A DNA stretch of 64,000 nt. Origin: Odontesthes bonariensis. Lineage: Eukaryota > Chordata > Actinopteri > Atheriniformes > Atherinopsidae. This document shows, one piece after another, positions 19,422 to 28,774 of this stretch (position 1 is the stretch's first letter; every line of letters starts with the position of its first letter). The stretch spans positions 27,566,536 through 27,630,535 of the forward strand of contig NC_134524.1 in assembly GCF_027942865.1 (NCBI RefSeq), written 5' to 3'. Below the pieces are notes generated by a model. It saw only the letters and a program-made list of their open reading frames with translations. It searched no databases and was not told the DNA's origin. A program made the position numbers and the translations under genes.

Positions 19422-20110
19422 GATGATGAATTACTTTGCTTTGGGATGTAGACAACCGGCCACTGACCTGGAAGCACACCTGTTCTCAGTCTGTATTGTT
19501 CTGGACATGAGTGAGTGAGATCAACAATTAAGTACCCGTGCGGATCTCTGGTGGCATCTTCAAAACTTTCCAGGAAGAGAGCCTTCTGCGAAGGGAAGAT
19601 TTGACGAGCTAGTATATTCACCTGCAATCTATCTCTGGGATTCTTAAACAACACAAGATAATTACTGTTTAGACTGATGGTGTGACTGTACTTTCCTTGA
19701 TGAAACACATTCTGAGTCAACATCATAACACTCATGTTTCTATGATGTCTGTACTGTGTGAAAATTTTCACCACTTCAGGATGGTCCGAAGCTTGAAAAA
19801 TAACATCATCCAGAATAACCAAGTGCTTTAGATCAGGAGGAAACAGGTTTTCATCTTCAAAGGAGTGAGGCAATCCATCCACAAATTTGATCTTTTTATT
19901 AATCCGCTGCAGTTCAGCATACAAAGGTTGGAAAGACGTATAAATCCACACAATATTGTCAGGTACAACATCCATTACAAGGTTACAATTCAGTAAAACA
20001 TTTTTTACAAAGTAAGACTTCCCACACCCGCTCGGTCCCACAACCAGACATGAAAAGGGTGTCTTTAGTCTGGGATCAAAATCAACCTCTTTAACCGAGA
20101 GCTGTGACAT
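19406..20110 (-). CDS. FtsK/HerA-like genome-packaging ATPase (ATP)
   Basis: 234 residues. Pumps DNA into capsids. Walker A is GPSGCGKS (25-32) and Walker B is LVILDDV with D101/D102; a downstream polar sensor region includes MMLTQNVFHQGKYSHTIS (glutamine/threonine rich), as in A32-type packaging ATPases. Length matches Polinton ATPases. The ATG at 20110 follows an A-rich leader; the next gene overlaps its last 16 bp. Confidence 0.9.
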   Translation of the reverse strand: MSQLSVKEVDFDPRLKTPFSCLVVGPSGCGKSYFVKNVLLNCNLVMDVVPDNIVWIYTSFQPLYAELQRINKKIKFVDGLPHSFEDENLFPPDLKHLVILDDVIFQASDHPEVVKIFTQYRHHRNMSVMMLTQNVFHQGKYSHTISLNSNYLVLFKNPRDRLQVNILARQIFPSQKALFLESFEDATRDPHGYLIVDLTHSCPEQYRLRTGVLPGQWPVVYIPKQSNSSSCPRV

Positions 20111-20185
20111 TTTTTAGTTTGTTTGTTTGTTTTTTTTTGTTTTTTTTTTTTATTTACAATTTCCTATTTCACCTCTGAACCATTC

Positions 20186-23100
20186 TTAATAACCGAAAGG
20201 GAGAGTTGTTCCGTCCGGAAAGAGACGCCTTTTGTCATACACCACCCTGAACTTTTTGAGGAATGTCGCATTTTTTAACTGAAACACCTTTTTATCCCTC
20301 CTGATGGTGCGTTGAGGAGTCTCAATCACTTCATCTCTGGAACCACCCAGGTAACCCTCCACCAACTCTTTGACGCTGTCAAAGTTGACCTTCTCGCAGC
20401 ATTCATGCGTCTGAGTGATACCTTTAACACGCATCGAAACCTTTTTCTTGTTTTTAGTCTGGTAGGCGTAACTCTTGGGTCCAGCTGCAACAAACTCTTG
20501 GATTGTATCACCTCCCAACTCATCAGTCAAGTCACCCAGATAGTTCCCCAGCTTTAGAGGAGTCTCACCATCCTTCACCACATAGATCAGACTGTCTGTG
20601 TCTATGTAGAGAATTTTGTCCTGCATGAGTTCTAGACAGGTGTTCAGTTTTAACCGTGCATAAGCGGTGGTGAACGCAGCAATGAATACATTGTTCACTT
20701 TACTCGGAGGGGTAATTGACCGCTTTTTGTAGACCCATTGCAACATGCACATATCCAGATTCAGGAAGTGGAAGTAGGTTACCTTATATTTACCCGAGAA
20801 CATGAAGTTAAAGAATTCATTCGGGTCACTGATGATGGTTGTCTGGGGCAGGTCACTCCTCTGGGCGAATTTCCCCCAGAAACTGTTCAAACACAATTTA
20901 GCAACCTGTCTTTTAGCGGGGTTTACCTCTATTTTGTCGGGATCCAGCTGGATGCCCTGATGGAGTTTGTAATTTCTGATGTATTTCAACTTGCTCTCCT
21001 CATCAACTGCATCAGCCGGGTAACCGGAAGCCTCCTGCTTACCCTTGAGAAACGTGTGTATGTAATCAACAAAGATCGTGCTACTGGTTCTGTCAAAATG
21101 CCACACCTCTGTGATTTTAGCAAGACGGTAACCCAGCTTTAATGCCTTGCTAAACTCCACACTCACCCACACACCTGTTAGTGCCCTCTCCTCATCACTG
21201 TGACTGCATGCATCTGTCTGGTTATTCATTTCTGCGCATGAACGGCAGAGAGTGAACACAAGTTTACCGTGAGATGTCCTGTAAGGTAAAACAGGGAAAA
21301 ACAGACCACGCGGGGGGTAAACGACAGCTCTAATGAAACCAAAGTAGCTGTCAGGGTCACCAAAATCTTTACAGATAATCCTGGGATGACCAAGGGGGTA
21401 GGGAAAGCTGCAGTTCACATAGGGGTACAGAGATGTAAAGTCTGCATAGTGCACAGTTTCACCTACCCCTGCAGTGTATCTCAGTCTGAGTGCACAGGTT
21501 CGACCGCCGTACAGAGCCTGTCGGGGAGAGAGCGGTTCGGGGGCGTTATATTTCTTGAGAAATTCAATCACCCCCAGGTTGGTTTTCTTCATATCAGTCC
21601 ATTCATGCTCCCACATGACATGTACACGATGACCGTACACTGACCGAAGCGCCGCTTCTCTATCACGGGTTGCTGTATAGAACAGCTCAAAAGGTAACCC
21701 CCTTATCTGACAAGTATCCTGAGGCAGATAGCACACGGGACAGCCATGAAAGAAACAGCCGTGAAACTCAAAAATCTCACCCACACCGCTGACGTTTTCT
21801 GCATACCCGTCCACACAATAGGATCCTATCTTCCTCTCCCCACTGTTTAACGCGTGTTCGATGTTTATGCCCCTGGTATATGCTTCCCACTCGATCCACT
21901 GGATCGATGCGCGTGAGAAAGTTTTACACTGAGTTCTGTAATCAAAGGGTGATGGTATAGCCAGGGTTTGAGGCTTGAGAAAGTTACTGACGAACACCCG
22001 CATGCATGCCGATGCTATTGTGATACACTTGAGGGGATCCACGCGCGTCTCGTTAAAAAACTGCTCCCTGAATTTAACACACCCTTTTAAAAGAATTTCA
22101 ACGTCATTCTTACAATAGTGAAGAACTTCTTTTTCAAAGTTGAATGTACCCTTACTCACTTCACCATACCACCTGTAAAAATCCTCCTGCTCACAGGGAC
22201 TCATGAGTTCTACAGAGTAGTAGCGAGGTGAAGGGTAAGGCCCCACATAATTCAAATTCAGCACTGAAGAGAATCTGTGGGGGAAGTAACCTTTGCAGTG
22301 ATCAGTGAAACCTAACGCTTTAGGCATCGTACTCAGTTTCATAGACAGGAAAGACAAACTGTCGATGAATTTCAAGCCGAAATCACGGTCTGTAAAACAG
22401 AGAACCTTACTCCCCTGCGTGATAAGAGACGGCTTAATCCCTAATTGCACCATAACGCTGAGGATAAGATAGCCATCATATCCACGAGCGTTGTGCGCTA
22501 TAAACGTATAACCCTTGTATCGCGGTCTCCTGAAATGGAGGAGAAATTGACGTACACAGTCTAAACCGTAGGCAGTATACAGCTCACCTTTTAGCGTTTT
22601 AGCACAGACCAGAAAGGGGACGTGTACGTCGTTCTGACCAACTAATGATTCAAAATCATAAAAGATCAGTTTCTCATCAAGCTGTTCATCAGCAACACGG
22701 GGTTGAATGTAACACTGATGATCACCAAAAACACCTGCAGAACCGTAAGCTAGCTTCTCACCACAGATCGAGCATTTTAAGCCTTGACAAACATGCAGAG
22801 TCTTCTCCTTACTCATCGCAACATAATAAAATCTCTTACATGTTGCACACAGTTTAATCAGGTCACAATCACTCACAAGCATTCCAACCCGGGGTCTCTC
22901 CCGAGGTTTTTTGTGTCGGACCAAGCACTGCGAGTTGCGGCAGGTTCTGTTACAATCCCCACAGACTATTGGACAGTATTGTTGGAGTGTACAAGATGGA
23001 TCACAGCATGTAGAGCAGTAACCAGAGCAGTAATGTGTATGGGGTTTATTGAACCCTGTGTAGCAGTGGTGACAGATGTAATTCGATCCTGTAAAACCTT

Positions 23101-24382
23101 TCAGATTTTTTATCCCATAGTAATGGTTTTTTAGCAGCAGTAGAAAAAGAGGTCTCGTACGATCACTGAAATCTGTCTGAAACTTACACAGAGCCTGATC
23201 CCTTGAGGTTTTGTGAAACACCACTATTTTCCTATTTAGGACATTTTCAAATTTTCCAACATCACTCAAGGTCACAGCGGTCTGATCAGTAAGACCTACA
23301 GCCTGCTGCCAAACCCTCCCTTGTTCTAAGGCTTGACTGTCAGTAAAGCTCGGGTTAGTCAGGTGAGCGAGACTGACAGCGAAGCAGAGTTGATTGTCAG
23401 AATTGTGTGCAATGTACAGGTGGCGCCTTTTCTTACGAATCAGTTCGCATTCTAAGGTTTTTGATGCCTCCCGTTTAGCACCGCCTGAAGGACTCGTCAC
23501 CAGTTGTAGAATTAACTCCATGTTAGTGTCTGAAGTTATCTCTGCATTAGACTGAGTTAACTCATCTAAAAAATCTAGAAAGGCGTCCAGAATTACGTTA
23601 GCTTCATCAGTGACCGTAACAGTTATGTGTTGAGAGATATTATCCCCGACTAACTCCAACTGGACGATATCATTACATCTGACCAGTGACCGTGCTGTTT
23701 CAGCCATTTCAACGAGAACACTCATGACTGCTGTGGTGAACGCAGCGATATCAGGCACACTACCCTGGGATGGTCGCGGTATCGTGAGAGGGCGTCTTAT
23801 TTCAGTAGTATTGAAGCGTTCGCGTAGAATTGGCTGTGGGTTATCTCTCTGAATTGGATCAGCGCTGGTTACAATCTCCTGATTCAAATTCCCTCCTCGG
23901 TGTTGTGGATTCTGTTCTGATTCATCTGACGAGGTCGAAGAAATATGATTTATCGAGACACTATCTGGAGACAGGTTTGAGGCTGATGAGGTTATCAGAG
24001 CATCTCTCGGTAAAGATGTATCAGAAGAAGCAGTTTCTTCTTCTGATACAGCTTCACTGAGGGATTCTGGAGACATATTCGAGGTCACCGCTGCATCCGT
24101 CCGTGATTCTGATACAGCATCACGGAAGGATGACAAAAGTCTGTTTAAATTGAGGACTGCTTGTTCTAATTCATGTAAGAAAGCTGTCTGATTATCTTGA
24201 CCTACCTCATCATCATCATCATCATCCTCCTCACACGCACCCCTAACCCGATTTATATTACGGAGTGCATAGTTAAGTTCTCTAAAGTAATCTGAAGGAT
24301 GAATCGGTATGGGTATATCCTTCAAGGCCTCAACAGCTCTTAATAATTCATCTAGGGCTGTACGGATTACCCTATTATCCAT
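20186..24382 (-). CDS. Protein-primed family B DNA polymerase (PolB)
   Basis: 1398 residues, one uninterrupted frame. Copies the linear genome from a protein primer. N-terminal ~300 residues are Ser/Glu-rich with a DDDDDDE run and no known fold; about 430-560 is rich in Cys/His pairs (CHHC, HTHYCSGYCSTCC, CNRTCRNSQC), likely several zinc sites. Exonuclease motifs: YDFES near 575 and HNARGYDGY near 628. Polymerase motifs: A, DFTSLYP near 979; B, KLCLNSFWGKF near 1160; C, YIDTDS near 1258. A PolyA signal on the minus strand is at 20149-20154. Long for the family because of the N-terminal extension, which might supply the terminal protein, though no priming residue can be named. Confidence 0.95.
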   Translation of the reverse strand: MDNRVIRTALDELLRAVEALKDIPIPIHPSDYFRELNYALRNINRVRGACEEDDDDDDEVGQDNQTAFLHELEQAVLNLNRLLSSFRDAVSESRTDAAVTSNMSPESLSEAVSEEETASSDTSLPRDALITSSASNLSPDSVSINHISSTSSDESEQNPQHRGGNLNQEIVTSADPIQRDNPQPILRERFNTTEIRRPLTIPRPSQGSVPDIAAFTTAVMSVLVEMAETARSLVRCNDIVQLELVGDNISQHITVTVTDEANVILDAFLDFLDELTQSNAEITSDTNMELILQLVTSPSGGAKREASKTLECELIRKKRRHLYIAHNSDNQLCFAVSLAHLTNPSFTDSQALEQGRVWQQAVGLTDQTAVTLSDVGKFENVLNRKIVVFHKTSRDQALCKFQTDFSDRTRPLFLLLLKNHYYGIKNLKGFTGSNYICHHCYTGFNKPHTHYCSGYCSTCCDPSCTLQQYCPIVCGDCNRTCRNSQCLVRHKKPRERPRVGMLVSDCDLIKLCATCKRFYYVAMSKEKTLHVCQGLKCSICGEKLAYGSAGVFGDHQCYIQPRVADEQLDEKLIFYDFESLVGQNDVHVPFLVCAKTLKGELYTAYGLDCVRQFLLHFRRPRYKGYTFIAHNARGYDGYLILSVMVQLGIKPSLITQGSKVLCFTDRDFGLKFIDSLSFLSMKLSTMPKALGFTDHCKGYFPHRFSSVLNLNYVGPYPSPRYYSVELMSPCEQEDFYRWYGEVSKGTFNFEKEVLHYCKNDVEILLKGCVKFREQFFNETRVDPLKCITIASACMRVFVSNFLKPQTLAIPSPFDYRTQCKTFSRASIQWIEWEAYTRGINIEHALNSGERKIGSYCVDGYAENVSGVGEIFEFHGCFFHGCPVCYLPQDTCQIRGLPFELFYTATRDREAALRSVYGHRVHVMWEHEWTDMKKTNLGVIEFLKKYNAPEPLSPRQALYGGRTCALRLRYTAGVGETVHYADFTSLYPYVNCSFPYPLGHPRIICKDFGDPDSYFGFIRAVVYPPRGLFFPVLPYRTSHGKLVFTLCRSCAEMNNQTDACSHSDEERALTGVWVSVEFSKALKLGYRLAKITEVWHFDRTSSTIFVDYIHTFLKGKQEASGYPADAVDEESKLKYIRNYKLHQGIQLDPDKIEVNPAKRQVAKLCLNSFWGKFAQRSDLPQTTIISDPNEFFNFMFSGKYKVTYFHFLNLDMCMLQWVYKKRSITPPSKVNNVFIAAFTTAYARLKLNTCLELMQDKILYIDTDSLIYVVKDGETPLKLGNYLGDLTDELGGDTIQEFVAAGPKSYAYQTKNKKKVSMRVKGITQTHECCEKVNFDSVKELVEGYLGGSRDEVIETPQRTIRRDKKVFQLKNATFLKKFRVVYDKRRLFPDGTTLPFGY

Positions 24383-24501
24383 GTTTACTCAGAGTTAAGA
24401 ATGGTTCAGCGGATAACAGGAGATCAGAAAAAAAATAAATGAAAAACAAGCAAACAAACTAAAAAACGATACAGATATTTAACTTTTTTTTTTGTAATAC
24501 C

Positions 24502-25983
24502 TTACAAATTACGGTTCATCTTGCGGATAAGAACCAGGGAAGTCCCCAGAAAATTGAGAGTCGTTAATTTACTCCGTTGTATGGCAGCAGCATGTTTTCT
24601 TTTCAGCCGTGAACGTCGGATCTGTGGTTGTATGCGATCGATACATAGCATCGCTTCTGTGAAGGGGTATAAAAATATAAAAAATAAATAAATAAGAAAA
24701 AAAAAAAAGAAAAAAAAAAAAAAAAAAAAAAAAACCTGCATATCTTTAATATGTTCCAGGTTCTGTGCATTATGTTGTAAGTAGAAACAAAAAGAGATTA
24801 TACCTTCGATTAACCCATTAATGAGTAGGGCTCTTGAGCGTAATCTGCGATGGCCCTGTTTTGAAACCACCGCCCTCGCGGTCCTCACCGTTGCTGTAGA
24901 TTCTGTGAAATAGTATGAAACAGAATTTGTACCAGTGTAAAAAAAAAAAAAGAAGAAAAAGAAATAAAGAAATAAAATTAAAAATGCTTCATTGTACACT
25001 ATGTGATATATACTTAGATGTTACCATATAACGTTTGATTTAAAGCATCACGGTGGTAATGAACATGCTGCGTTATTACAATACTCAGCACGATTTTACA
25101 GACTGCTGCCGCTCCATAGTCATGTACTCATCCAAGTGACAGACCTAACATCCCTCGGTTATACCTACCCCTAATACGTCACTCACGTAGTGACGTAGTA
25201 CACACACGCGTAGGAAGCCCGGTTTTACATTTAAATGTAAACACAGATGTAAACTTATCCACTGAGAGAAAATAAAAATGAAAAGAATGAAACGTTTTTA
25301 GTTTTTTTTTTTTCAACTCACCCTGTACAACGGGTTGGAGTTCAATTGACTCTGCCCCTTCATCACCATCCACCGCCACCTCAAGAACCTGGCCCGCTGG
25401 ACCCGCTCCCCCGGCCGGGGTGCATAGCCCGTGTAGCTCGTTCAAAACAGCGGCTCTACGTGGTGTATTTTCAGTCAGCTCCCCAAAATCGATTCTCCTT
25501 GGAGTGATGTCGAAAATTGCAGGTTCTACCCTCTGCTCCGTTCGCGGGGAAAAGGAATAGCTAGGCGGCGTGTGAAGTCCAGGTGGTTCCGTAGCTTCAC
25601 GGTGTACGATTACAGCTTTAGGCTCTTGTGAAAATGCAGCTCTCCATCTGGTTCTTCCTCTCAACGATAAGCGGCTGGTGGTAACTGGTGCCGGTTCAAT
25701 GCCATTCAAGTAGCCGTTAAAAACTGATCCATTCCGTTTGGTATCCTGGTGTTCAGCGGCCGTTAATAGATCTGTAAGTAACCACACAGGTAGTATTTTT
25801 TAATTAATTAATTAATTATTGTGCAGGTTAGAGGATAGTGAAATTGTGAAAAAAAAAAAAAAAAAGAAAAAAAAAAAAACTTACCAAAGTCGCTCTGTGT
25901 GAATACAAAATCCTCTAAATCCTCATCATCTGTTTCTGGAGATGGTAATTAGAAGTTACGATGAATAAAATTATACATGTGTA

Positions 25984-26016
<33 letters not shown>

Positions 26017-26232
26017 TATATAAATAAATAAATATATATTAAGATTGAAAGATTGAATACTTACTGCTAATCGGGTTGAATATATCATCGAAATCGAGGG
26101 GTGTCAGTCTTTGGCTCTGAGCTCCAATCGTTTTTCCTACAGAAAAACAAGAACTATATTCTAACCTGATTCTATTTTCACCAAGAACGGTTTAAAAGAT
26201 TTTTTTTTTTTTGTCTGCGTACCCAAATCCAT
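24502..26232 (-). CDS. Six-exon spliced provirus gene, 278 residues, unknown role
   Basis: Read on the minus strand, exons are 26223-26232, 26065-26136, 25885-25935, 25322-25771, 24804-24902 and 24502-24656. Each intron starts GT and ends AG (for example GTAAGT donors after exons 2 and 3), every intron is phase 1, and the lengths sum to 837 nt, exactly 279 codons with the stop. The protein begins MDLGKTIGAQSQ, has two acidic patches (DFDDIF and DDEDLEDF), a middle with two TPRR motifs (CDK-like sites) and Pro/Ser-rich text, and a basic C-terminus (RRSRLKRKHAAAIQRSK). Acidic-then-basic layout would suit a transcription regulator; no homologue is recognised. A TATA box sits about 55 bp before the ATG. 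Introns are T-rich with long polypyrimidine runs. Confidence 0.75.
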
Positions 26233-26286
26233 GGTCCTCTGTCACGTGTTGATGGAATCCCTAGCCAGTAATGTAGGGTACTTGGT

Positions 26287-26293
26287 TTTTATA
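26287..26293 (-). promoter_or_regulatory. TATA box of the spliced gene
   Basis: TATAAAA on the minus strand within GTATAAAAACC, about 55 bp before the ATG at 26232. It sits beside the first of two ~80-bp direct repeats. Confidence 0.65.
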
Positions 26294-26303
26294 CTTAAGA
26301 CCG

Positions 26304-26590
26304 CCCCTTAATTCACACTTTAACTGTAAACCGAATGTCTGACCATCCACTGACACCTGTTGTGAACTGATAAAGTAAGAAGAGCTGAATTACTTGGATG
26401 GCCCTACTGTAAATTTAAAGTCTGACAGCTACCCGCCATAACACAGACTGGCTCAGCTGATACAACCCTATAAAACAGACAGTCAGGCTATGCATTTTAA
26501 ATGTGACCGAACCTTAATTCACACTTTAACTGTAAACCGAATGTCTGACCATCCACTAACACCTGTTGTGAACTGATAAAGTAAGAAGGA
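26304..26590. repeat. Two direct copies of an ~80-bp promoter-proximal unit
   Basis: CCTTAATTCACACTTTAACTG through TGAACTGATAAAGTAAGAAG occurs at about 26306-26391 and again at 26511-26588 with one visible change (CACTGACACC against CACTAACACC). A TATAAAAC lies between them at about 26470. The copies lie directly upstream of the spliced gene and could be duplicated regulatory DNA. Confidence 0.7.
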
Positions 26591-26794
26591 AAAAAAAGTA
26601 CATAGGAAACTGACTAACACTGAACCACCCTTTTAGTCAGGTTCTCGCAATGCCAACAGGAAAGTCACAGCCCGAAATGTATGGGGGTTCTGCCACGGTC
26701 TCTTTCTGATATGTTAATTATCAACTGACTGTCCCCTGAATTCTTATCACACCTCCAACACCCCCCAAGTCACCTTACGGGATGAGACTGGAAA
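26591..26794. other. Unassigned subterminal provirus DNA
   Basis: No open frame, TATA box or repeat recognised between the direct repeats and the tandem 390-bp duplication. Confidence 0.5.
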
Positions 26795-27573
26795 TTCAGC
26801 CTGTTTACTATATTCCTTTTCTCATATGTCTATGTGTGGAATCTGCACGATATATTTTAGTTTATCTGGACAGTTGCTTGTTTTTTTAGCTTTTATTTTA
26901 CGTGAAGTACTTTGAAATTGTTTTGTATACGAAATGTGTTTTTTTTTTTTTTTTTCTTTCATTCTATCTCACTGCACTAATAACGACACTTTGAAGCTGA
27001 ATGTAGAAAAACCAGGTTCTGACCACCCGCTCTGACTTTAAAATCTTGACAGCTTAAACTAAACCATTCCTATTAAAACCCCTAAACCTTTTTATTTATA
27101 AAACACAGAGAAGCAGCATTTAACTGCTATTACTTAAACATATTGAAACACCCTAACACACACCCCTAACCACCACCAACAGCCTTCAGCCTGTTTACTA
27201 TATTCCTTTTCTCATATGTCTATGTGTGGAATCTGCACGATATATTTTAGTTTATCTGGACAGTTACTTGTTTTTAGCTTTTATTTTACGTGACGTACTT
27301 TGAATTGTTTTGTACACGAAATGTGTTTTTTTCTTTCATTCTATCTCACTGCACTAATAACAACACTTTGAAGCCGAATGTAGAAAAACCAGGTTCTGAC
27401 CACCCGCTCTGACTTTAAAATCTTGACAGCTTAAACTAAACCATTCCTAAACCATTCCTATTAAAACCCCCTAAACCTTTTTATTTATAAAACACAGAGA
27501 AGCAGCATTTAACTGCTATTACTCAAACATATTGAAACACCCTAACACACACCCCTAACCACCACCAACAGCC
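26795..27573. repeat. Tandem ~390-bp duplication at right end of provirus
   Basis: Copy 1 (26795-27184) and copy 2 (27185-27573) both start TTCAGCCTGTTTACTATATTCC and end in ACCACCACCAACAGCC. The unit spans unique subterminal DNA plus the inner part of the TIR, so the inner TIR is present twice at this end. Small differences (T-run length, one AAACCATTCCT copy) separate the units. Confidence 0.85.
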
Positions 27574-27693
27574 ACTTGTTATCGCTGACCTACATATGTA
27601 CCTAACCCTTTGATCTGACCGGACATACGTACATCAAAGGTCACATGTCATAAATCACTCTTTTTTGACATAAAGTATTCCCTATATCTCTCT
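27325..27693 (-). repeat. Right terminal inverted repeat
   Basis: 369 bp; reverse complement of the left TIR from AGAGAGATATAGGG to the A-run after GAATGAAAGAAA. Few substitutions are visible against the left copy, and it matches the second rather than the first of the left duplicated units (GATGTACGTATGTCCGG). Confidence 0.9.
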
Positions 27694-27699
27694 CGCATG
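27694..27699. repeat. Right target-site duplication CGCATG
   Basis: Follows the terminal ...ATATCTCTCT of the element and matches 11044-11049 exactly. Confidence 0.93.
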
Positions 27700-27739
27700 A
27701 CAGGCTGAGCGAACAGCGCGATCTCCACACAGGGAGCGG

Positions 27740-28275
27740 AGATTTGCACCTGTCTGTGTCCTACTATCAGTATTTGACAACCTCTAGCAATGGAAACGCG
27801 CTTCAAATGCCCCGGAGTTCTCCTTTAAACTTATTATCAATATTGTTACCGATAAAGTTACAGATATCACTCCACAGACTTGGGACAATAGGGCAGTGCC
27901 AAAATAAATGGGTAACAGTTTCAGTATGTATAGAACAGAAAGTACATTTCACATCAATGTCTTTTTTTAATCTTTTAACAATATGATCATTGGATGGATA
28001 AAATCAATGAATGAACTTAAATTAAACTTCTCTGACTTTATTAGTTAACAGGTATCGGTTGGGTAAGAGCCAGATCTTCTTCCAGTCAGTGTGTTCAAGT
28101 ATTTGTTCCAGTACCACGTATGGAACTGTGGTGTAATTCCTTTTAAACAGGAGTCTAATTAGTTTGTTGTTTTCACCATTACTGGTCAAACAAGCTTTAC
28201 CTACTGGGGTGTCTGACAAGGACAACAGGGAGAAATGTTTGGTTTCCACTCTTGGTTGAGATCTAAATAACATGC
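27740..28275 (-). mobile_element. L1-type LINE ORF2 C-terminal remnant
   Basis: The minus strand gives broken pieces of an L1-type zf-RVT region (CTFCSIHTETVTHLFWHCPIV-like, read across 27870-27960) and a continuous 83-codon frame at 28022-28273 further upstream in the LINE. Frameshifts separate the two. It borders the provirus on the right and is cut at its left by the insertion or earlier damage. Confidence 0.6.
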
Positions 28276-28318
28276 AAACACCATCAGAGCTTTACAACGA
28301 TACCGCAGTGGTGTAGTC

Positions 28319-28757
28319 TGTCACGCCCAGAGACTCATGTTTTTGGTTTTCATGTTTAGGTTATGTTTGTTTTCAGTCCATCTTTAGTTTTTGTCATGCT
28401 TTAGTTTCCCTGCACTCTGTTTATTAGTTCACTCACTTCACCTGTGTTTTTTCCCTCAGCTGCACTCACTCCCCAATCACTCTCACTCCCTATTTAGTTT
28501 CCTGCCTCCCCTTTCAGTTTTGCCGGATCTTTGTTGTTCCTGTTACTGTTAGATGTGATGCCACGTTTCCACGCCACATATTCGTCAAAGCTAAGTATTT
28601 ATTCCATGCCATGTCCTTGTTCTTTTGTTTTGTTTATAGCTTCGTTTTTCTCCGGCTCTGCCGCGTTTTATGTTGATACTTTGTTTTTTTGTTAATAAAT
28701 CACCCTTTTCTTTGAAAGTCCGCATCCGTGTCCTCCCCTTCTACACCACACCTGACA
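28319..28757 (+). repeat. 5' LTR of the non-autonomous element
   Basis: 439 bp, TG...CA ends, with AATAAATCACCC (polyA signal) near 28692. Matches the 3' LTR along its length by eye. Confidence 0.9.
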
Positions 28758-28774
28758 GAAAGATCCGGCCAGAA

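Larger units (their letters stand above)
11050..27693. mobile_element. Polinton/Maverick (adintovirus-like) provirus, complete
   Basis: The element is 16,644 bp long, with TIRs beginning AGAGAGATATAGGG and ending in the complement, bounded by the exact 6-bp duplicate CGCATG on both sides. A 6-bp duplication and 5'-AG ends are the Polinton hallmarks. It encodes the family's core set: retroviral-type integrase with chromodomain, protein-primed PolB, FtsK/HerA-like packaging ATPase, adenain-type protease, major and minor capsid proteins, plus small virion proteins. All recognisable frames are open from ATG to stop, with no premature stops seen. Rightward genes occupy 11785-18103 and leftward genes 18250-26232. 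Intact ends and genes point to a recent insertion. Whether it replicates or forms particles cannot be told from sequence. Confidence 0.95.

Noticed and set aside
24725..24765. Possible microexon within intron 5 of the spliced provirus gene (minus strand AACCTGGAACATATTAA...)
   Set aside because: It reads into TAA in the required phase, so it would end the protein; the intron is better taken whole.
24502..24999. A single 165-residue protein with long poly-phenylalanine runs
   Set aside because: The Phe runs are T-rich polypyrimidine tracts next to AG acceptors; the exon model explains both ends and keeps one phase.
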